Shown in pieces: positions 1-10,967 of a stretch of 64,000 bases of DNA (positions within the stretch are counted from its first letter, which is position 1; each line of letters starts with the position of its first letter). The position numbers and the translations under genes are program-made. The notes beneath the pieces are model-generated. The model searched no databases. It saw only the letters and a program-made list of their open reading frames with translations, and was not told the origin of the DNA. This stretch comes from Chloranthus sessilifolius (taxonomy: Eukaryota; Streptophyta; Magnoliopsida; Chloranthales; Chloranthaceae): contig CM037597.1 in NCBI GenBank assembly GCA_021018995.1, positions 37,884,936 to 37,948,935 of the forward strand. Direction: 5' to 3'.

Positions 1-354
1 GTCCGTCTGCCCATAGAAGCTAGGAGGTCTGAGTTTCCTAAAATCCATAAGAGACGAGGGCAACAACGCTGGAGGAGGTGGTGGTGGTGGCTGATGACTA
101 TTGGCATTATTGACATTATTCGCCGCCAATAGTGACGTCTGCTCAGCCAGTATCGCAGTCTGCTGTATCTGCTGGGCCATCGCAGTGGCCATAGTCTCCA
201 TAGCCAATGCGATCCGATCAGTCGTTTCACCCCTCCGATCTCCTTCTCGAGAATTCTCTTGGTTTCTACTACTAGACCCTGCTTAAAACCCTTCTTCACC
301 TCTTTGGTTTCTATTCTGGGTACCTCTCGGTCGACCCCTCATTCCAGAAGACAT
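1..354 (-). pseudogene. gag: gag N-terminal part of element F (partial)
   Basis: The minus-strand reading from an ATG at 354 matches the beginning of gag in element A (27908 leftwards): a short basic Gly/Arg-rich start, a Gln/Ala-rich stretch and a Pro-rich run leading to the FRRLR-like segment near the window edge. Gag is the capsid/nucleocapsid precursor of LTR retrotransposons. Only the first part of the gene lies in the window, and it is a broken fossil. Confidence 0.7.
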
Positions 355-445
355 CGCGCTCTGCACATGAAACCAAGGTTTCGTTAGCAGAAGATCCCTT
401 CACTCCAACAAAAGTCTAAGACTTGTCAGAAAATCTAAAAAAAGG

Positions 446-458
446 TGCTTTGATACCA
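446..458 (-). other. Primer binding site of element F (initiator-Met tRNA)
   Basis: On the minus strand this reads TGGTATCAAAGCA, the usual complement of the 3' end of plant initiator-Met tRNA, lying two bases inside the LTR. The same site occurs in elements A and B. Confidence 0.85.
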
Positions 459-460
459 AC

Positions 461-2921
461 TGTGATAGCCCGGATTTTGGCACCCCGAAACATGTGCCAT
501 CGGCACAGCCCTTGAGGCCGTGCCCCATAATGTACGTGCGGAACACTTGGTACATCCCATTCATCATATTAAAGCATAAGAAACTAATGAAAAATATATC
601 TCCATTTCTACTATATGTTAATCCAAAAATACTTATCCAAAAGATAGTTATGATTTCATGACTCCGCATGAACAAAAGAACCAACCCGAACCATCAGTGT
701 CGTAGCTACGGTCACTCTCAATGGTTTGACAAAAGAATATTACAGATGCATTTACTCTTACAAAACAAGGCTGGACATACCAAGCTGTAATTCTCTCTCT
801 CCTTACAAAATACTATCAAAATACGCAGCAAGTCTTCTAGAAGAATCTCTCCGGAGGAGGCTCATACTCCTCCCTTGGAAAGTACTCTGAATCTCTGGGA
901 TCACCCTCACAAGTAGCAACTCCTAAGCTATCATCAATTCCTAAATCGTCACCTGTAACATATAGTCAAAGGGTGAGCTACATCCTAGCTCAATAGGGCA
1001 ATATCACAGCAAGTATATCCATCTTACAAACATATATTTCATGACAAGAATAAAACATGCACTCACAGATATGGCATTTCTTGAAAAATAACTTTAAGAT
1101 GTGATAAAATAATTTGACTACATTTATTACTCTACTGATGTATTTCTTTCAATGACTACTAGTTCCCTTAGTTACTATCAGGCTGAGATGATGACTTAAA
1201 TCTTAACTTAAAGAACCTCCGAGCAATATAGCATCTAGCCCCGATGGAATACCCTCCATCGTCATCTAATCAGACTATTTTTCATGAAATTGTCCCATCC
1301 CTTTTCTCTTAGGCGACGGGCACACTATTACTATACATCCCCGGGATGTCTGCTAGTGTACGGATTAGCCGCCGTACCGGTCACGGATATCCTGCCGAGT
1401 TAGTCATGGTTATCCCGCCGCGTCGATTGGGTATTCTCTGAACCTTAAATCCAATTGTGCAATAAATATAGTTGTTCACCGTGAATTTGTGCTAAAAGAT
1501 AATAACCCTCAGCCTATGCAATCATATTTACTATTTGTCTCTTAATGTGGATCTTTACGTCCACCATACATCCCTGGGATGTCAAGTTGTCTTATGCATC
1601 TCTGCGATGCCTATGTGCTCTTACATCCCTGGGATGATTTAACTCTTACTTAACAGTTTACTCTTATATTTGTGTAAACACACACCATTTCCATTAAACA
1701 CTACTCGTTGCATTAACTACAACTCAAAACAATCTTTAAAGAAACATGCATCATAAACTATCACTACATATGTTCTCATAATACAATGTACTAGTTTAGA
1801 TATTCCCCTACCTCAAAGCATCTCGAATCCTTGGATTCTCTAATCCGATCAAACTATTAGTAACCCAATGGTCCGATTCAACCTACGTACAGTCAATACA
1901 CAAAGAACATCACTATTGTGTTTAAACATTGGTTCATAAGGCCTAATGTTCAACCACACACAATTTACAAATCAAAATAGGTTTAAAACTTAATTTCATT
2001 CAAATCGATCGAATGATTTAAAATCGTTCGGACGATTCTCAAAATCGTTCGAACGGTTTCTAAATCGTTCGAACGAAATTCAATATCGTTCGAATGATTT
2101 TTATTTCGTTCGAACGAATTCTCCATATACCTTTTTCTCATCTGAGCAAAACCGTTCGATTGATTTTTATTTCGATCGAACGGTTTCCAAAATCGAAGGA
2201 ACGAATTATATTTCGTTCGAATTATTTAATTAGAAACCTTTTTCTTTTTCAATTCATCTCTTCAGGCCAAATTCGTTCAAACGGTTTGGAAAATCGTTTG
2301 ATCGAATTTGCCTATTCTCAACTTTGGATCGAGTTCATCACTTCTTGAACTCATCCAACCCCTTCTAAATCTTCACCAATCTCATATATTTATATCTATG
2401 TATATATATAACCATAAAGCTAATTAATCAAACTAATCTAAAGAATTTCTTAAGAAAATTCAGCTCACCTTTTATCAATTATTCCTTTGATCCCTAGCCT
2501 CAGTTTATTAGGGCTTCTCAAACCCCAAACCAAAAGTCTCTCCTCGATCCCAAGCTCGATTCGCTAGATTTCACGAGCCAAAGTTACTCGTTTGCATTCA
2601 TTACTCTTCTTCATTTATTTCTCAACAATTCTCCCCTCATTTACTATCTCCTTCTCTCTTAACTCTTCTTTACACTCAAAAGGAAATAACTCCTCCTTTA
2701 CTCCTTATAACCCATACCTCTACAACTTGGTTTAAAGCATATACAACTAACTCAGTGTATATACTCACACATCCTACTAATCACTCTTGTTCTACTTAAC
2801 TCTATCATCTCTCCATGTTCAACTAAGTCAACTGAGTCAATGTTGACCCGGTCAAACACCTGAACAGTTGGTCCGCTTCCCGAGGTGATCTATTTAAGTA
2901 CGAAATTTCTGGGATGTTACA
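461..2921 (-). repeat. 5' LTR of element F
   Basis: 2.46 kb LTR bounded by TG...CA (TGTGATAGCC at the left, GATGTTACA at the right). It shares short blocks with the LTRs of A, G and B: the GTACGGATTRGCCG...GGTCACGGATATCC segment near 1350-1440 and the terminal TGTAACRTCCC. Several 'catccctgggatg' inverted repeats lie at 1330-1640. AT-rich TATA-like tracts occur near 2385-2412. The palindrome cluster is at 1990-2335. The LTR end next to the primer site is at 461, fixing minus orientation. Confidence 0.85.
1990..2335. repeat. Palindrome array in LTR of F (CGTTCGAACG type)
   Basis: About ten degenerate copies of the 10-bp palindrome CGTTCGAACG or relatives (CGATCGAATG, CGTTCGGACG), separated by unrelated A/T-rich spacers of about 9-11 bp, so that neighbouring copies in the first run are 19-21 bp apart. 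Short open frames here are translations of the repeat and not genes. Confidence 0.85.
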
Positions 2922-4539
2922 ATATTTGTATCCTAAGCATGCATATACCAAGCATCATAGACATTATATGACCATTCTCCACAAGGCATTTACCACTCAT
3001 GATTAGATCAAGAAGGCCTTTCCTAAGGTTGTAATGGGGCTCGGGTAAAGGTTAAGGAAGAAAGGGGAAATTGGATTCAAATATCTCTAAGAAATTGGAA
3101 AAAGAAACACAATTGATTTTTTATTTTATTTTTCACACTTTCTTTTTCGAACCTTTCAGAAGCTTTTTCCTTTTTATCACTTTTCTCCTTTTCTTTTTCT
3201 TTTTAACACCACTTTTACATATTTTTCTACCTCTTGCACAAAGATATATTTTCTTCTTTACTCTCGTTTTTATTTTTCTGCCATATACTCCTTGCAAATA
3301 CTATCGTCATAACTTTCTATTTCCTTTCTTGCTCTCCTCCCTAATTTCTCAGAGATAAAAGGGTAAGGCTTTTCAAACTGGTGTGGGGTATGGTTAATAT
3401 GGCTTAACAAGGAATATTTAGGATAAAGTTTTTTAATCAAGGTTCAAAGGAGGTGCAACAAGACAAATCAGTGTATGGTGGGACATTTTAGGCACAAACG
3501 AGCCAAAGATAGCCTTTGATCATCTCCCCTCATGATGGTAATGATGCCTATTTGCCTTGAGTTTTTACACAATGATTTCTAGCACAATAATATAACACAT
3601 GCAAAATCAACAAATCGAAATAAAATATATGAGATTTCAATAATTAAGAATGAAGTTCAAAGATACTCTGAAAATTTTCAGCACTCATAAAAAACGAGGA
3701 CAAAGTTTCAAAGCTCGCTAGTTTTTTAGTCTTTCTTTGGAATCTTAGGATTTCAAGTTCTACACTTAATTCAGAATTTGGAATTAAAGCAAAGTGATGG
3801 TACAAACTTTCTGGTCATAGATCATGAACATCATTATTCAACTTTTAAAATTTATGAGCATTTGTAAAACAATCATGGTGCAATGGCAAATTCTTTACAA
3901 TTTTCCGATCATTAACAATTCAAGGATATGAGAGTAAAATTTGAAATTCATAAGTCTAATGGTCATCAGTCAATCGATTGACTCAATTTCCTCAATCGAT
4001 TGACTACTGCCAACTTCCAATAGGCCTGATGGTTATCTGTCGATCGATTAAGACAATTGTCTTAATCGATTGACTGATACACTTTTAATAGTCCGAGAAC
4101 AACCTTTTTTTTTTTTTTTTTTTTAAAAATAAAAATTAAATCTACACATATGAATCGAAAGGAATACCCCCCCAAACCTGAATCGTCCAATGTTCTCATT
4201 GGTTGAATTTTTGGAAAGTGAATGACACCCCCAAACCTGTTAAATGCAATCGAGAATGAGAACCAAATGATGGATCAAGTGAAAGGGTGAACATCAAAAT
4301 ATAAAAATAAAGACATTTAACTAAATTAAACTTTTATTGAAATTGCAATTGACTACATTTATTGAAAGAAAATAAAGAACTAATGAAAATAACCTAATCT
4401 AAAAACACTAAAAAGAAATAAATTGAAAAGAATTAAAAATCTAAATCCTAACGAGTCCTATCCCAAAATATTAAAGCACACTGGGTTGCCTCCCAGGAAG
4501 CGCTGAGTTTATGTGTCGACAGCTCGACCACTTCATTGT
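2922..4539 (-). other. 3' noncoding region of element D
   Basis: No gene seen. Reading the minus strand from integrase outward it holds: the 'lesser' polypurine tract at 4166-4180 preceded by a GAGAACATTGG block; an A/T run near 4105-4122; two CAATCGATTG palindrome pairs (3970-4073); the block GATCAAAGGCTATCTTTGG near 3500-3520, which recurs in element E near 32770-32795; and a T-rich stretch 3110-3345 whose open frame (3071-3358) is low complexity. The true 3' polypurine tract and 3' LTR are beyond element F. Confidence 0.7.
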
Positions 4540-5478
4540 TCACTTTTTTGGGTCTCTGAGGTACATCGTTTCAATCCTGAACTGGGTCATTGGCTCAAAC
4601 ATTGGTTTAAGTCGTTGCCCATTTACTTTGAAAATTCGATTGTCCTTCAGACTTCTAACTTCAATCGCACCGTGCACGGTAGTGGATACAACCTGAAATG
4701 GTCCTTCCCACCTTGATTTCAACTTTCCTGGATGGAGCTTAACTTTAGAGTTGAACAACCAAACCTTTTGTCCGATGTGAAACTCCTTCCGAGAAATTGA
4801 TTGATCGTGTAATTTTTTATACCGTTCCTTATACATCTTCGAATTTTCATACACATCATAGCGTAGCTCTTCTAGTTCGTTCAGCTGTAGCCTTCGATTG
4901 GACCCTGCCTCTTGCATATCGAAATTAAATCTTTTTATAGCCCAACATGTCTTATGCTCCAAGTCAACTGGGAGATAGCATACTTTCCCATATATAATTC
5001 TGAATGGCGACATTCCAATCGGTGTATTGAATGCAGTACGATATGCCCAAAGAGCATCAGATTACTGGTTCGACCAATCTCTCCTGTCCGGTCGTACCGT
5101 CTTTTCTAAAATTCGTTTGATCTCTTGATTGGACACTTCTACTTGACCACTAGTCTGCGAGTGGTACGGTGTTGCCACCTTGTGGGTGACGCCGTATTTT
5201 CTCATTAAAGTGGTAAAGTAACTATTGCAAAAGTGCGAACCGCCATCACTAAGGATTGCTCTTGGAATCCCAAATCTGTTGAACATATTTTCTTTCAAGA
5301 ATTTGACTACCACTTTATGGTCATTTGATCGGGTTGCCACAGCTTCTATCCATTTTGAAACGTAGTCAATGGCCACCAGAATGTATAAATAACTGAATGA
5401 TGGGGGAAAAGGACCCATGAAGTCGATCCCCCATAGATAAAAAATTTCAACAATCAAAATCGGGTTCAGTGGCATCAT
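4540..5478 (-). pseudogene. pol: Integrase region of element D
   Basis: Minus-strand blocks 5062-5478 and 4540-5013 carry the integrase catalytic core of a plant Ty3/gypsy element ([42 protein letters not shown]) followed by the C-terminal part ([24 protein letters not shown]). Integrase joins the cDNA copy to host DNA. No chromodomain follows, which fits Athila/Tat rather than chromovirus. Broken fossil. Confidence 0.85.
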
Positions 5479-5711
5479 ATTTCATCTTGAAATATTTCCA
5501 AGCTATTGACATCGTTGGCACTCTTTGTAAAATTTTAAGTGTCCTGAAAGATGGAGGGCCAGTAAAATTCGCTTTGAAAATTTTTTTGTGCGGTCTTTTA
5601 TCCTCTGAAATGGCCTTCACAGGCCCCAGCATGACAAAAATTTATGATGCTCAGTTGCTCTTCTTTAGGTACACATTTTTGGATGACTTGATCTGAACAG
5701 ACTTTGAACAA

Positions 5712-7259
5712 CTATGGTTCATCCCAAAAGTAGTATTTTATGTGGGAGAAGAAGAGACTCTTATCATTTTTATCCCATTGCGTAGGGATTCTGCCAGTGA
5801 CCAAATAATTCACGATACTAACAAACCAAGAAACTTTTATAGCTGTAGCATCGATTGCCATTAACTGCTCATCCGGAGAGGTGTCATGGATGGTCTCAAA
5901 TATAGATGATTCTTCATGTAAAATTCGTGACAAATGATCAACTATAATATTTTCGAACCCCTTTTTATCTTTGATCTCAAAGTTGAACTCTTGGAGAAGC
6001 AAGATCCATCGGATCAATCTTGGTTTTGTGTCCTTTTTTGCTAACAGATATTTTAATGCAGAGTGGTCTGAAAAGACCACTATTTTCGATCCGAGCAAAT
6101 AGGAACGGAATTTATCCAATGCATACACCATAGCTAGCAATTCCTTCTCGGTGGTGGTGTAATTTAGTTGTGCATCAATCAGTGTTTTACTGGCGTAGTA
6201 AATCACATGAGGTAATTTGTTTATCCTTTACCCTAAGACTGCTCTAATAGCATAGTCCAATGTATCGCACATGAGTTCAAAAGGAAGCGAATAATCTGGT
6301 GGTTGGATTATCGGTGCATTTGATAACAACTCGCACCGTTTTAGGAAGGTTTTCATGCATTCCTCATCAAATTCAAATAGAACATTTTGTCCAAGCAAGT
6401 TGCACAATGGCTTGGCAACCTTGCTAAAATCCTTGATAAATCTTTTATAAAATCTCGCATGCCCCAGAAATGATTGAATTTGTCGAACACTCTTTGGTGG
6501 TGGCAAATTAGCAATTAAGTCGACTTTTGCCTTGTTGACTTCAATTCCTTTCTTGGAAACGATATGTCCTAACACAATTCCTTGTTGAATCATAAAATGA
6601 CTCTTTTCTCAGTTTAAGACAAGACTAGATTCTACGCAACGTTGTAATACCTATGTCAAATAATTAAGACACATTTCGAAGGTCCTCCCAAAAACTGAGA
6701 AGTCATCCATGAATACTTCGATAAATTTGTCAACCATATCCGAGAATATTGCTAACATACAACGCTGAAAAGTGACCGGCGCATTGCAAAGTCCGAAAGG
6801 CATCCTTCGATAAGAAAAGGTACCATAAGGGCAAGTAAATGCTATCTTATCTTGATCTGATGGAAATACAGGCACTTGATTGTATCCCGAGTATCCATCA
6901 GGAAAATAATAATATTTTTGTCCTGCCAACTTTTCTAGAATCTGATCAATAAATGGTAAGGGAAAATGGTCCTTTCTCGCGGCGGTGTTCAATTTTTGAT
7001 AATTGGTACATATACGCCATCCAGTGGTCTCACGTGTAGGCACCAATTCTTCTTCAGTAGTCTCTTTTACTGTAATTCCTAACTTTTTGGGAACTATTTG
7101 AACTGGGCTTATCCATTCACTATCAGAGATCGCATAGATGATTTCAGCATCGAGTAACTTGATAATCTCTTTTAAAATAACTTCTTTCATGTTAGGATTA
7201 AGTCGCCTTTGTGGTTCCCTCGATGGTGTAATATCATCTTCCAGATGTATTTTGTGCAT
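5712..7259 (-). pseudogene. pol: Reverse transcriptase and RNase H region of element D
   Basis: Minus-strand RT block (6651-7259) shows TGWRICTNYQKLN, FPLPFIDQ, RMPFGLCNAP and the FMDD catalytic box; the block 6228-6593 continues the RT thumb/connection (QSFLGHARFYKRF) into the start of RNase H (FELMCD), and 5712-6206 carries the remaining RNase H ([24 protein letters not shown]). These copy the RNA genome into DNA. Sequence is of Athila/Tat type and closest in this window to element C. Broken fossil. Confidence 0.88.
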
Positions 7260-7291
7260 ACATATTAATGGAACAATTCCTTTAAGATCAG

Positions 7292-7942
7292 CTAAGGTCC
7301 ATCCGATAGCTTCTTTGTGGTCCTTAAGTACTTCAACAATTCATGCTCTTGTGTTTCCAATAATGTTGATGAAATTATTATCGGAAATGTTTCTTGAGGT
7401 CCCAAGAAAGCATATTTGAGTGACTCAAGCAGCTGCTTCAATGCAACAGTTGGTAGTTGCTTGATTGATGGTGTCAACTCAACCTTTGCCTCAATGGGTA
7501 ATGGTTCCACCTTAGTCTCAGTCACGCATGACTTATCATCTTGACTTGATGAATTCAACCTCTTCTCTTCTGGTTGTTTCTTTTCAGTTTCTTTCTACTG
7601 ATAGATGGCCAATAAGGCAGTTTCAAATTCTTCTTTGGTCAGCATTGACGACAAAGCTTCGTCCACTACTTCGTCCACTACTTCGTCCACCTGATCGATG
7701 TAGAAACGGTCAACCTCATCCTCATTTGGAAAGTGGTTCATCGCATGAAATATATTGAGTCTGACTTTCATGTTTCCAAAAGAAACATCCATGACTCCAG
7801 TGCGACAGTTAATACAAGCATTAGCGGTTGCGAGAAACGGACGTCCAAGAATGATTGAGACTTGATTTGTTGATTTAACAGGTGCTTCCATATCCAAAAC
7901 AGTAAAGTCCACTGGAAAGACAAATTTATCTATTCCAAACAA
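7292..7942 (-). pseudogene. pol: Protease tail and RT-proximal linker of element D
   Basis: Minus-strand block 7595-7942 contains VDFTVLDME and ILGRPFLATANA, the C-terminal signature of the aspartic protease in Athila/Tat elements, followed by an acidic linker with a short 'VDEVVDE' repeat (TCGTCCACTACT repeated at DNA level, 7660-7700). The block 7292-7558 is the linker before RT with the typical LKYAFLG and FPIIISS segments. Broken fossil. Confidence 0.75.
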
Positions 7943-8057
7943 AACATCTTCAATGATATCCCTGGGTCGTCTTTCTGACCTATCAGCCAGTTAGAGTGTA
8001 ACTGTCGTGGGTTTCAATTTGCCTAGTCTTAATTTCTCATACACTGAGATTATCAAG

Positions 8058-8435
8058 TTACTTAGCTATCTTGTCGGTGACATTATGAACTCTAAACATT
8101 TTACACACCCCAGTAAACTCATTTAAATGAATATGTGAATTTTCATTGGATAGACCATGGAAAATCGGTAATATTTGAATCATTGCGGATTTGAATTCAT
8201 AATGGTTTCTTGGAATGGGGGCATGCATGATACTATCCTGATCTTCGTAAATACCAGGATCATTGTAATACTCCATTGTTCTTGGCCCCTCATCATGATT
8301 ATTATTTCCATTATTAATATTTTGATTGTTTCCATTCCTCTCTTGCCTTTGATCTGCCATGGTTTTGGTATGATGATACTGAATCCTTCGGGTTCTACGA
8401 TTCTCTCTGCAAGACCTTTCAATTTCATGATTCAA
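8058..8435 (-). pseudogene. gag: gag fragment of element D
   Basis: Minus-strand frame with an Asn-rich N-terminal stretch, then NHYEFKSAMIQILP and HLNEFTGVCKMFRV, typical of the capsid start of Athila/Tat gag (compare C at 51,330 onward). Only part of gag is represented. Fossil. Confidence 0.75.
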
Positions 8436-9603
8436 CGGTCATAGATGTGGGTGATGAGATCGAGTAAAGCTCATGCACCAACACCCAAAACAAAGATTAA
8501 TGAATTCATAATAAACTCACAGATTTCAGATTCAATCGATTGAAGCAATGGTCTCAATCGATTGAAATAAAACACAACAATATTCCAACAGAGACTTATC
8601 AGTCAATCGATTGATGCATTAAAATCAACCGATCGAGGCTCCAAAGTCTAGCTAGTCAGCACAAAAATTTCTGCTGAGATGGCAAGCAATCAGAGGCCTA
8701 GTCAATCGATTGATAGAGAAATATCAATCGATTGAAAGAATTTTAACAATTTCACAGCAATAATATTTTGGTCTCAATCGATTGATAGAGAATTTTCAAT
8801 CGATTGATTTCTATGATGAACAGTAGTCAGTATCAAAAGCAAAGAAAATTAAATTTTGATTTTAAAAAAAAAAAATTAATTAAATTAAAATTAAAATTTT
8901 TTTGATTTTTTTTTGAATTTCAAAAATCAAAATTAAATATAAAAATTAAGATCTAAAATTTAAATTTTAAAAATAATAATTTAAATTTCAAAATTCAAAG
9001 TTTTAAAATCTAAAAATAATCCCACAAAATCTTATAAAATCTTACCTAAAAGAGGAAAAGAAGAAGAAGAATAAAAGACTCCTATAAATCCTAAACGAGA
9101 GATCCTAAAAATCCTCTACTCCGTAAAGGAACTCTACAAAATCTTATCAAAGAGAAGAAAATGAGGAAAAAAAAGATTTTGCAAATCAAAAATCAAAATG
9201 CCAAATTTAAATTTCAAAAATCAAAATTCACACAAGAAAATCAAAATTCAATTTAAAATTAAATTTCAAAATTCAAAATGCCAAATTCAAATTTCAAAAA
9301 TCAAAATTCAACTTTCAAGCTCCAAATTTCAAATTTCAACAATCTCAAAATTCTTATCATTCAAATTTTAAAAATCCAAAATTTCAATATTCAAAATTCA
9401 AAATTAAAAATTCAGATTTTTACTTGTTGGAATTTTAAAAATAAAAACTCAAAATAGTCGATCGATTGACGCAATCGACTCAATCGATTGACTAATCAGC
9501 ACACCAGAAACACAGAACACAGTCGATCGATTGAGGGAGAGGTCTCAATCGATTGACTGTCACACAAACACACAAATCTTCTTACGAATTATCAAAATTT
9601 CGC
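8436..9603 (-). other. Leader of element D with palindrome pairs
   Basis: No gene. Between gag and the primer site lie a long, A-rich, low-complexity tract (8830-9450; many variants of 'aaattcaaaat') and six palindrome pairs: 8532/8554, 8603/8625, 8702/8724, 8774/8796, 9458/9480 and 9523/9545 (start of each 12-mer). Consensus unit is TCAATCGATTGA, ten spacer bases, TCAATCGATTGA. The leader is unusually long for the family. Confidence 0.8.
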
Positions 9604-9625
9604 CGTTTCCTCGACAGCGGCACCA
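9604..9625 (-). other. Primer binding site of element D
   Basis: Minus strand reads TGGTGCCGCTGTCGAGGAAA, resembling the Athila/Tat primer site TGGCGCC.TTGCCGGGGA used by C (50808-50825). It lies about 20 bp inside the LTR. Confidence 0.7.
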
Positions 9626-9646
9626 AAAACTTAGTCAGTTTTAAAA

Positions 9647-10967
9647 TGTACCCTTGCAAGTGTACAAGATCGGTTGTAGTACGGTAAAATCAAGGGTGTC
9701 GAACCCACAGGAAAATATAAAATTTATTAATCCTTAAAGAGATTTAAAACACCCAAGGAAGTACTAAGGGAGAAAGTTCGATTTTCCAAATAATTACCAC
9801 ACTATTCTAGATGCAAGAAAACTAAACTAATCTGAGCAAGAATAATTTCTAATAAATAAAGGGATAATTTTAGGAATGATTAAGAGATTTGCTACCCCAG
9901 ATTTGTAACCTTTCTATCATTAAACCCACAATTCCATAACACATCAATCACACCATCATTTATCTAGAAAAATGAATCGTAAGAAAATGTGATCATCGAT
10001 CCGGCATACCCTATCTAAAAATGATGACTTAGCCTATCATTGCGGTATAAATTATGTAAAAAGTATAGCGTATCTCAAGATTCTTAAATCACGACCATGA
10101 ACATATAATCACTCTGTAGCCTAGATCGGCCTGCAGGTACAGATCTAGCGATTACGATCATTGATAACCTCGATCAACGGTCATAATAAAGCATTCAAAA
10201 GATATCCAATTAAACACAATTTTTAGCAGAATGATTCTATAATGAAATTAAGAAATTGTGGAGTTAATCATAAAAATTTTATTTATCTGGGGATCGCATC
10301 CTCCTTGAACAAATGATTTAGCCACTCATCCTTGGTGTACGATCTTGTTGTAAACTCAAAGCCATTCTCTTAAATATGTACTTTCTATTTATCACTAAAG
10401 ATCTCTTTACAATACTTTTCCTAAATACAATCTATGATCCCACAAACTATAAAAGAAAAAAATATAAAAGCCTAAGTACAATCTACCCAGAGAAAATCCT
10501 AAAAGAAAAAGAGAGAATAATTCTAAATGCCAAGGCTGAGAGAGGGCCTCCCCTAAAATAAAGCCGTAGCTTTCTTTATATAGGGGCGAGCAAAACATTT
10601 TCCTAATAACGTCAATCGATTGAGAATTCTTTCTCAATCGATTGACCTCAAATTTAAAATAAAGAGGGCAAAACTATCTCTCTTATCAATCGATTGACAT
10701 ATATTTCTCAATCGATTGACACATAGGGGTAGAGCTTTCATTCTCCTGGTGGATGTTGAGCTACTTCACGAATTTCGATGCTTCTTTTAATCTTTTAGTT
10801 CATTGCTCCTGCATAATCTTTAATTATCCTCTTTTATGCTCTTTAACGATCCAACGGTCAGAAACACCTGTAAACATTGAAACTATATAACCACCATGAG
10901 ATGCTTTCATCGGCTAGCTAAATGTAGGAATTAAGGTGTGAATATAGTCACATTTTGGCACCGATCA
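9647..10967 (-). repeat. 5' LTR of element D
   Basis: 1.32 kb LTR. The minus strand begins TGATCGGTGCC and ends ...TTGCAAGGGTACA. The primer-proximal end carries the common plant LTR block 'tgcaagtgtacaagatcgg...gtcgaacccacaggaa', also seen in E at 17,775 onward. A TATA box (CTATATAAAG on the minus strand) lies at 10574-10583. Two palindrome pairs (10612/10634 and 10686/10708) lie 30-140 bp upstream of it, in the promoter part. The left boundary could be off by some bases. Confidence 0.75.
10574..10583 (-). promoter_or_regulatory. TATA box in LTR of D
   Basis: CTATATAAAG on the minus strand, about 385 bp into the LTR, followed by GC-richer sequence expected at an RNA start about 30 bp downstream (near 10545). 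Two CAATCGATTG pairs sit directly upstream. Confidence 0.55.

Larger units (their letters stand above)
1..2921 (-). mobile_element. Element F: 5' end of a chromovirus-like Ty3/gypsy retrotransposon
   Basis: Minus-strand LTR element whose body runs off the left edge. Seen here are the beginning of gag, a primer binding site for initiator-Met tRNA and the complete 5' LTR. LTR ends (TGTAACATCCC... on the minus strand) and primer site match elements A and B, so it belongs to the same broad chromovirus (Tekay/Del-like) group, but its LTR body differs and its palindromes are CGTTCGAACG rather than CGATCGATCG. It is inserted into element D, since D-type 3' noncoding sequence begins directly at 2922. 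The coding part visible is broken. The partner LTR and target duplication cannot be seen. Confidence 0.8.
2922..10967 (-). mobile_element. Element D: Athila/Tat-type Ty3/gypsy retrotransposon, 3' end cut off by F
   Basis: Minus-strand element containing, in element order, 5' LTR (10967-9647), primer site, long leader, part of gag, protease/RT/RNase H, integrase and a long 3' noncoding region that ends where element F is inserted at 2921/2922. Gag and pol are most like plant Athila/Tat elements: a gag block with the ALIQ..-like capsid start, LILGRPFLAT-type protease tail, FMDDFS in RT, and integrase with DGGSHFCN. It is broken, with roughly half a dozen or more breaks. Right flank GAAAA at 10968 would be one half of the target duplication. 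D sits inside an LTR of element G. Confidence 0.8.

Noticed and set aside
3071-3358. 95-residue Phe/Leu-rich ORF
   Set aside because: T-rich low-complexity sequence in the 3' noncoding region of D; looks hydrophobic only because of the T content.
3970-10719. CRISPR-like array (short repeats at fixed spacing)
   Set aside because: Repeats are palindromic 12-mers in pairs, spread over kilobases inside a plant retroelement, without unique spacers of constant length or cas genes.
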